Part shown: positions 58,993 to 64,000 of the stretch, one piece after another
How the letters are laid out: each line of letters begins with the position of its first letter
How positions within the stretch are numbered: the stretch's first letter is position 1
Source: Brachynemurus nebulosus
Lineage: Eukaryota; Arthropoda; Insecta; Neuroptera; Myrmeleontidae
Assembly: GCA_035578155.1 (NCBI GenBank)
Contig: JAPWDM010000001.1
Span: forward strand, 82,438,561-82,502,560
Direction: 5' to 3'
Length of the DNA stretch: 64,000 nucleotides
Made by a program: the position numbers and the translations under genes
Notes under the pieces: model-generated
Told to the model about the DNA's origin: nothing
Database searches by the model: none
The model's input: only the letters and a program-made list of their open reading frames with translations

Positions 58993-60910
58993 TATTTAGG
59001 AATTCCTTTTGCATCATCATCTCTATTTTTGGAAGCTTCAAAGTCGGCCATTTCTAAGGCAAACGTAGTTTTAGGCCTTAGAATTAGTATCTTGTGTCGT
59101 TCCAAATGTAACTCTTTCCAAAACAAATGCAGCTATTCGAATCAATGACTTTAAGCATACTGATGTACGGTGCACCTGTATGGGCTTTGAGATATACTGA
59201 TTGCCTAGAAAAGATTCAAACGAATTTTTAACCCTAGATTCATACATACTCGTCAAAACGACGAACGAACTTCTCTACCTGCTCCAAAACTACAACTTGT
59301 CGGTGCCCGCTTGCTGTGAAACTTCTGTTATCTAATTTATTTGTTATTATAACACATAAGACGTATAAATTCTGTTTATAGCTATTGTCGTTTTTTTTAT
59401 ACTGAAATAGTGTGCGTCAAAAGGACGACGATGTATGATTAACCTATATTTTTTTTTAAAGATTTTGTACTCCACATATAAAAGTTTTCCTAATTGTTCT
59501 AAAATTTATTAAAGATATGGATGTTATAATTAATTTATTCAATGATTATGATAATGTGAAAGATGATTACAGCTGTTTGACTTATAGAGACGACATAATA
59601 CTGAAGTTTTAATATATTGAATCGAAAATTAAAGAATGCGTTTCAAGTGACTTAATAAAAGGTTATTAATTTATTTTGTGGAAAATATTTTAATTTTTAT
59701 TATTTTTTGAGATTTTATTCTAAATATTACTAACAAATTTTAGAAAATTTACAAATGTGCCTAATGGGGAAGTAACTACATATCTATAGGAATATTTATG
59801 ACTGAGAAATTTCACATTCTGTAAAGTCACACATGTCCACTGACTCATAATAGTTCATAAATTAATTATTTGAAAGACATGTTTTATGATACAATTGATG
59901 TATTTATCCATTTTTTAATTTTTACAGTGAAAATATGCTTTGATAAAAAGATTAAAAAAAATAATTAATATTTATATTAAGAAATTTTTCCAAATCCAAT
60001 TTTTTTAAATATTTTGTTCGCTTTTGTAGTATTGTTATGTAAAAAAAATGTTTTTTGCAAATAAACTTTAAAACTCCCCGTAAAAAGTCCATTCGTCGAA
60101 ACGACGCCGATGTATGATTAACTTGACTCGTAGACCAACGTATGATTCTAGGGTTAAAAAAAAAGTGCTCGGTTTACCGTTATCCACTTCAAATTATGCA
60201 TTAAGAATCGAAACTGGCACCATTAAAATTCAAATAAAAATTGTAAAAGCTGCCCTAAATTGGCTTTACAAAATATTGACAATGGATAATGTCCATTATC
60301 CTAAATTATGCTATTTAAGAATGTTGCGGTTATTAGAAAACGAGGAAAATCTCGATTTAAGATATAATTGGATTATTCAACTAAAATCACTTTTGAAGCC
60401 AATAAATTTTAATGAGCAAAGATTGTTTACAGATCCTACCTTTTTAAAGGATAATACACTAAAGTATTTTAGAAAAGCTTGAAAAATACTTTTACGACAG
60501 AGATCTATATCTATGTAATAATTCTACCTTTTGTTTACACTACAATTATTTGATTATGCCAGATGCTTTCATGCTTGCGCAAAAATATTTGACGTTGAAC
60601 TTAGGAATCTATATCACCAGAGTTATTGCACAATTAAGACTAATTTCAATTAACAAAGTACAGGCTTTTAATTGGTAAAAATTTGTACGTCATTGATACT
60701 AGTCAAATATGTTCCATATGTAATAGGAAGGAGTTAAAGACAATTGAACATATTATATTCGATTGTACGATTTATATGGCGCCACGTAGACCATTTTTGT
60801 TGCCTCATATAGATCAACCGATTTTTAAAGAAACCTATTATGGGCGCAAGCTAAAAAGACCATTTTTATCTATATCTGAATTTATCTTTGTCTATCATAT
60901 TAATAAATAG
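58993..60910 (+). pseudogene. LINE ORF2 C-terminal half, split by a piggyBac-type element
   Basis: The frame starts YLGIPFASSSLFLEASKSAI (RT palm-thumb boundary). A frameshift near 59135 leads to MTLSILMYGAPVWALRYTDC and EKIQTNF, where the insertion begins. Past 60153 it resumes KKKVLGLPLSTSNYALRIET and runs open to 60482. Another frameshift and stops follow, then DTSQICSICNRKELKTIEHI, the terminal CCHC-like motif, to 60910. No YADD palm is upstream, so the copy is truncated. Confidence 0.8.
59232..60153. mobile_element. Non-autonomous piggyBac-type transposon, 922 bp
   Basis: TTAA flanks both ends (59228-59231 and 60154-60157). The ends are CCCTAGATTCATAC and, inverted, CCCTAGAATCATAC; CCCTAGA is a classic piggyBac terminus. 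Subterminal motifs (GTCAAAACGACG, GACGACGATGTATGATTAAC, CGTCGAAACGACG) recur. The interior is AT-rich with no transposase. Removing it restores the LINE frame. Confidence 0.95.
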
Positions 60911-61040
60911 AAGTTTTCTCACTCACTCCTATAAAAACTTAATTACTTGGTTTGGTTGGTAACTATGGAAATAATACAATTTGTGTTCTCCTCACCTCAG
61001 TTTCTAGCGGTCTTTTGAGCTTGCGGCCATAATACAGTAC
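60837..61040. repeat. Short inverted duplication of LINE sequence
   Basis: TATTATGGGCGCAAGCTAAA (60837) is repeated inverted at 61002-61033 with two mismatches and AAAGACC continuing. It is a local inverted duplication of the LINE end. Confidence 0.6.
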
Positions 61041-61871
61041 ATACAGTATATTATTTAGCTTTTTAAATTCTCATAATAAATTAATTTTAGCACATATATT
61101 TTATTTCATTGAGTCAGTAATGAAACAAAGATCGTTTGTCATTAACGAATAGCTATTAAGTACGATCCTGTTGTTATCATCTACTTATAAAAAAAAAAAA
61201 AAGTTAACCAAATGGCACTACATTAACAATATGATCTTAACTGTTTTTTTTTCCTTTCTTTAATTAAGTGCCTAACATAAATTGAATTTATGTATGTGGT
61301 TATTCGGTATTATATCCATGTATATATCCAAAATAAGACTATTTTTTTTTTATATATGTATACATGGACGTGTTTACTACTTATTAATTGAATTGCAGTT
61401 TCAATGTATTTATTTTTAATTATAATTATACCTCATTTCAGTTAAAATTGATCACGAGTTTTGGTTAAAAAATTAAATAATTCTTATATTCGAAACACAT
61501 AAATTTTCTATTCTTTTCTAAAAACAAACTGCAAATTTAAAATTTACGTAAATGCAATAATAAAAGAGATAAATCCAAGAAAACGGAAACTATTTAAATT
61601 TAAAGTGACGAAGCTTGGTTAAATTTAACTGAAACGAACCATACATACATAATGACACTGCTTACAAATAATTTTAATGTCAGTTAATTTTAATTTATTT
61701 TCAGCTATTATACGTATTTTTAATGCTAAGTTACTAGCCTTATTTTTAAGGCTATATGCCAACATTACTATTAACATTATTTTTAAGCCTAATTTATTTC
61801 TATAGTGATAAGTATTACTGATTTACTTATTGCAATCGAACTCCTTGCAATGAGAATTGTAATTCTTTAAT
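61041..61871. other. AT-rich spacer
   Basis: About 830 bp without ORFs. It ends at the target duplication of the next LINE. Confidence 0.55.
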
Positions 61872-61918
61872 GCAATATTGTTATTTATTTATTTTTTTTT
61901 TTAATTAAAATTGGGGTA

Positions 61919-62573
61919 CTGCTGCCGGTGGATGGCGCGGTCAGCAGCACCCGGCGGCATCGCCAACTAAGGGCATGCGCCGCCATAAACAGTAAAAATA
62001 AAAACATACACACAATAGACAGGAACACATAAATGCAATAGACAACGGACAAACATACACAAATAAAAACCAACGATGGGCCCTGCCATCCCAGGGCTTA
62101 AAAGGAGCGGACAGTCCTTGGTGACGGTACGATAAGTACTAGACAGAGCGTCCAGTCACCAAGGCCGGAAGACCATCGCTGCGACTCCCCCCGAGGCGTG
62201 AAGGGCCTCGGGGTGGAGGAACTTGACTAGAAAACAAATATATCACAAAGTTATCACAGTTATAATCACAGACAGGACTTATTGCGTCACTGAGAGGCCA
62301 CAGGCCGACCAGTGAAGCGATAAGGGGTTAAAACAATACCGCTGTAGAGCCATAACAACAGGCCTACAGCGGCATAACAAAATATCACAGATAAAAGGAA
62401 CAAATGATGTACCACGTCGGGTGTAAAGAGCCCTCGGTGGTACATCGTTAAAAAACAATAACAAAAACAAAATAACACGTATAAATAACAACGGTACCAC
62501 TAAGGGTGTAAAAGGTCCTTAGTGGCATAACGAGAGACTAAAAGTACCCTGCCAGACCAGCTGGAACAGGGTA
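61919..62573 (-). other. Series of stem-loops in the LINE 3' untranslated region
   Basis: Nine inverted pairs follow one another: CTGCTG 61919/61942; GCCCTG 62080/62092; CCTTGGTGAC 62116/62155; CCCCGAGGC 62189/62205; TCACTG 62287/62310; CCGCTGTAG 62339/62364; GATGTACCAC 62406/62437; CCACTAAGG 62497/62517; TACCCTG 62545/62567. Arms are 6-10 bp and perfect, loops about 6-30 bases, spacers A-rich. The first three have counterparts in copy B. I know of no standard annotation for such a series. Confidence 0.75.
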
Positions 62574-62701
62574 TCGTTAATAAATTAAGACACACACAAA
62601 ATCGCGAAAACACATATAAAATAAAACATTGCTGAAAATAAAATTTTAAAATATCGGGGGAGATAAACGAGACGACTTGTAAAATCTGAGATGGTATGCC
62701 C

Positions 62702-63424
62702 CTAAAGCCTCTGAAGAAGATGCGAATTTCGGAGAAATTCAAGCATCTTTCTTTCAGAGACAGCATTATAAGCGAGCGCTTCGGCTACATTATCTGGGAG
62801 CTGCAACCTCTGGCGCAATGGCTCCAAGGTTACACATTCCTCAACTATATGCCTCACGGTCAGCGCCGTCCCGCAGGCGGCGCACCTTGGCTGATCCTCA
62901 CCGGCGAGAAGATGACGATGTGTTAACGCCGTGTGGCCCAAGCGTAAACGTGTCAGGGCCACACTTTCTCGCCGGCTCAGATTGACAGGTGCCGGAGTTC
63001 TTCTGACCTCAGGTTTCACCTGTTTGAGCTTCGCCGTGAGGTTGTTCCACTCACGTTGCCATTTATGTTCGATGGCGGATCTAATGCACACTCTCAGATC
63101 CTCTGGGCGAATGGAAATGTCCTGTGGCTCACCGACTTCGGCTGCATGACGTGCTGCCTGGTCGGCGAGTTCATTGCCAGGTATCCCCACATGTCCGGGA
63201 ATCCAGAAGAAGGTGATAGACTTCTGGCGGAGAATGTAGAGATACCTCAAGATGTTCTGCACCAGTGGATCGATGGTATGAGAGTGGCAGATCGCTTGCA
63301 ACGCGCTCAACGAGTCGGAACAAATGAGGAATGCACTGTCTTCCGATGTTTGACAGAATCGCAGGGCTTGCAAAATAGCAAATAATTCCGCGGTATACAC
63401 AGTGGCCAAGGGAGGAAGTGACCA
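62702..63424 (-). CDS. RNase H and C-terminal zinc motif of LINE ORF2 (partial)
   Basis: About 240 codons are open, without internal stops. They read YTAELFAILQAL (catalytic Glu), LICSDSLSALQAI (Asp), then FFWIPGHVGIPGNELADQAA (final Asp). The first RNase H Asp lies beyond the truncation. A linker and a CAACGTALTVRHIVEEC zinc motif (C-x2-C-x8-H-x4-C) follow, then a short tail ending HLLQRL. Codon use is clearly more GC-rich than its surroundings. This is the usual end of I-type LINEs. It has no start of its own. Confidence 0.9.
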   Translation of the reverse strand, partial: WSLPPLATVYTAELFAILQALRFCQTSEDSAFLICSDSLSALQAICHSHTIDPLVQNILRYLYILRQKSITFFWIPGHVGIPGNELADQAARHAAEVGEPQDISIRPEDLRVCIRSAIEHKWQREWNNLTAKLKQVKPEVRRTPAPVNLSRRESVALTRLRLGHTALTHRHLLAGEDQPRCAACGTALTVRHIVEECVTLEPLRQRLQLPDNVAEALAYNAVSERKMLEFLRNSHLLQRL

Positions 63425-63440
63425 AGCAATATTGTTATTT

Positions 63441-64000
63441 TTTTTTTACTTAAAAAATTGGGGTATTGCTGCCGGTGGATGGCGCGGTCAGCAGCACCCG
63501 GCGGCATCGCCTACAAAGGGCATGCGCCGCCAAAACGGGAAAATGATAAAAACGACACATATAGACAGGAACACATAAATGCATTAGACAACGGACAAAC
63601 ATACACATGATAAAATTCACCGATGAGCCCTGCCATCCTAGGGTTTCATAACGAGCGGACAGTCCTTGGTGGCGGTACGCTAAGTACTAGACCGAGCGTC
63701 CAGTCACCGATGTTGTAGTGGAGGTATTAATGGCCGAAACATATTGCTCCCATGATAGCCTCTTCTGTTCTTTTATTGTGCGTTTACAGCGTGCTTGCGC
63801 ACGCTTGTAGGCTATCACATTTTCCTACGTGGGGCGACATCTGAGTTCGTTGTACGCCCGCTTTTTCTCTGCAACTGCTACACTCACGACTTCATTCCAC
63901 CATGGTACGCGACGTTTGGGTGGAATGCTGGACGACATTGGTATACTCTTATGTGCTGTTTCAATAACACTGGAGGAAATTTGCTCCATATCATCTTCTA
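63441..64000 (-). mobile_element. RNase H-bearing LINE, copy B, internally deleted, runs off the window
   Basis: 63450-63720 matches the last 270 bp of copy A (GTGGATGGCGCGGTCAGCAG, GACAGTCCTTGGTG). At about 63720 the match ends and the minus strand reads a different part of the element: the endonuclease-RT linker. RT, RNase H and part of the 3' UTR are therefore missing between these two joined parts. Confidence 0.85.
63722..64000 (-). pseudogene. Endonuclease-RT linker of LINE copy B
   Basis: Read from the window edge leftwards: MEQISSSVIETAHKSIPMSS, RRVPWWNEVVSVAVAEKKRA, one in-frame TAG (about 63831), then VIAYKRARAQARCKRTIKEQ and SWEQYVSAINTST. PWWN..C/V..A...K..A is the typical LINE segment between endonuclease and RT. 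The protein stops at the deletion junction. Confidence 0.8.

Larger units (their letters stand above)
61887..63425 (-). mobile_element. RNase H-bearing LINE, copy A, 5'-truncated
   Basis: 1.54 kb on the minus strand, with a 15-bp target duplication GCAATATTGTTATTT at 61872-61886 and 63426-63440. It begins inside the RNase H domain and ends in an A-rich tail (T-rich on the plus strand, 61890-61905). The right flank is the tail of copy B, so copy A inserted at the 3' edge of an older relative. Confidence 0.9.

Overview
The window is a 64 kb piece of AT-rich animal nuclear DNA, most likely from an insect. Evidence for an insect: a degenerate (TTAGG)n tract like the arthropod telomere motif, and a mixture of R4/Dong-like, Jockey-like and RNase H-bearing LINEs, BEL/Pao, Penelope-like, Helitron, piggyBac-like, hAT-like and Tc1/mariner-like elements typical of insects. 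I cannot name the species. I saw no rRNA, tRNA, CRISPR array or bacterial-type operon. Almost everything that can be read is transposable-element or satellite DNA, much of it nested. Only three or four short ORFs could be host or virus-derived genes.

Layout. 1-10640: satellite DNA split by a minus-strand Jockey-like LINE (4666-9771). That LINE is itself split by an LTR retrotransposon (5202-9367, 4-bp duplication GTTT) and is abutted at its TAA-rich 3' tail by an R4/Dong-like element (141-4646). 11046-12659: the C-terminal end of another LINE, then a second, 5'-truncated R4-like copy, again between TAA arrays. 12712-13554: a broken acidic protein gene with a TATA/initiator promoter. 13620-15800: a GTGTC minisatellite and a Penelope-like element with a GIY-YIG domain. 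16152-22024: a BEL/Pao element with both LTRs, 5-bp duplications and broken gag-pol. 23319-24475: an intact 112-codon ORF with a CRE+TATA promoter, short tandem repeats and a telomere-like tract. 26405-28290: a decayed LINE with reverse transcriptase and RNase H. 28786-29247: an unidentified 153-codon ORF. 29510-39760: satellites, MITEs and one possible exon of a secreted protein. 41585-45736: a nearly intact full-length Jockey-like element with a 14-bp target duplication. 45737-54323: satellites, an inverted-repeat element and a TA-flanked element of 2.2 kb. 54602-58275: a Helitron Rep remnant. 58420-60910: nested MITEs and a LINE split by a piggyBac-type element in TTAA. 61887-64000: two same-strand copies of an RNase H-bearing LINE whose 3' region carries a series of near-perfect stem-loops.

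How the parts relate. The order of insertion can be read at several places because the host element's reading frame resumes across the insertion and the target duplications survive. No set of genes here forms a pathway. The observations most worth following are the hairpin series in the 3' region of the terminal LINE family, the hairpin-plus-TAA tail shared by the two R4-like copies, the two small ORFs with strong core promoters, and the ~120-bp tandem family that ends three times at the same terminal motif.
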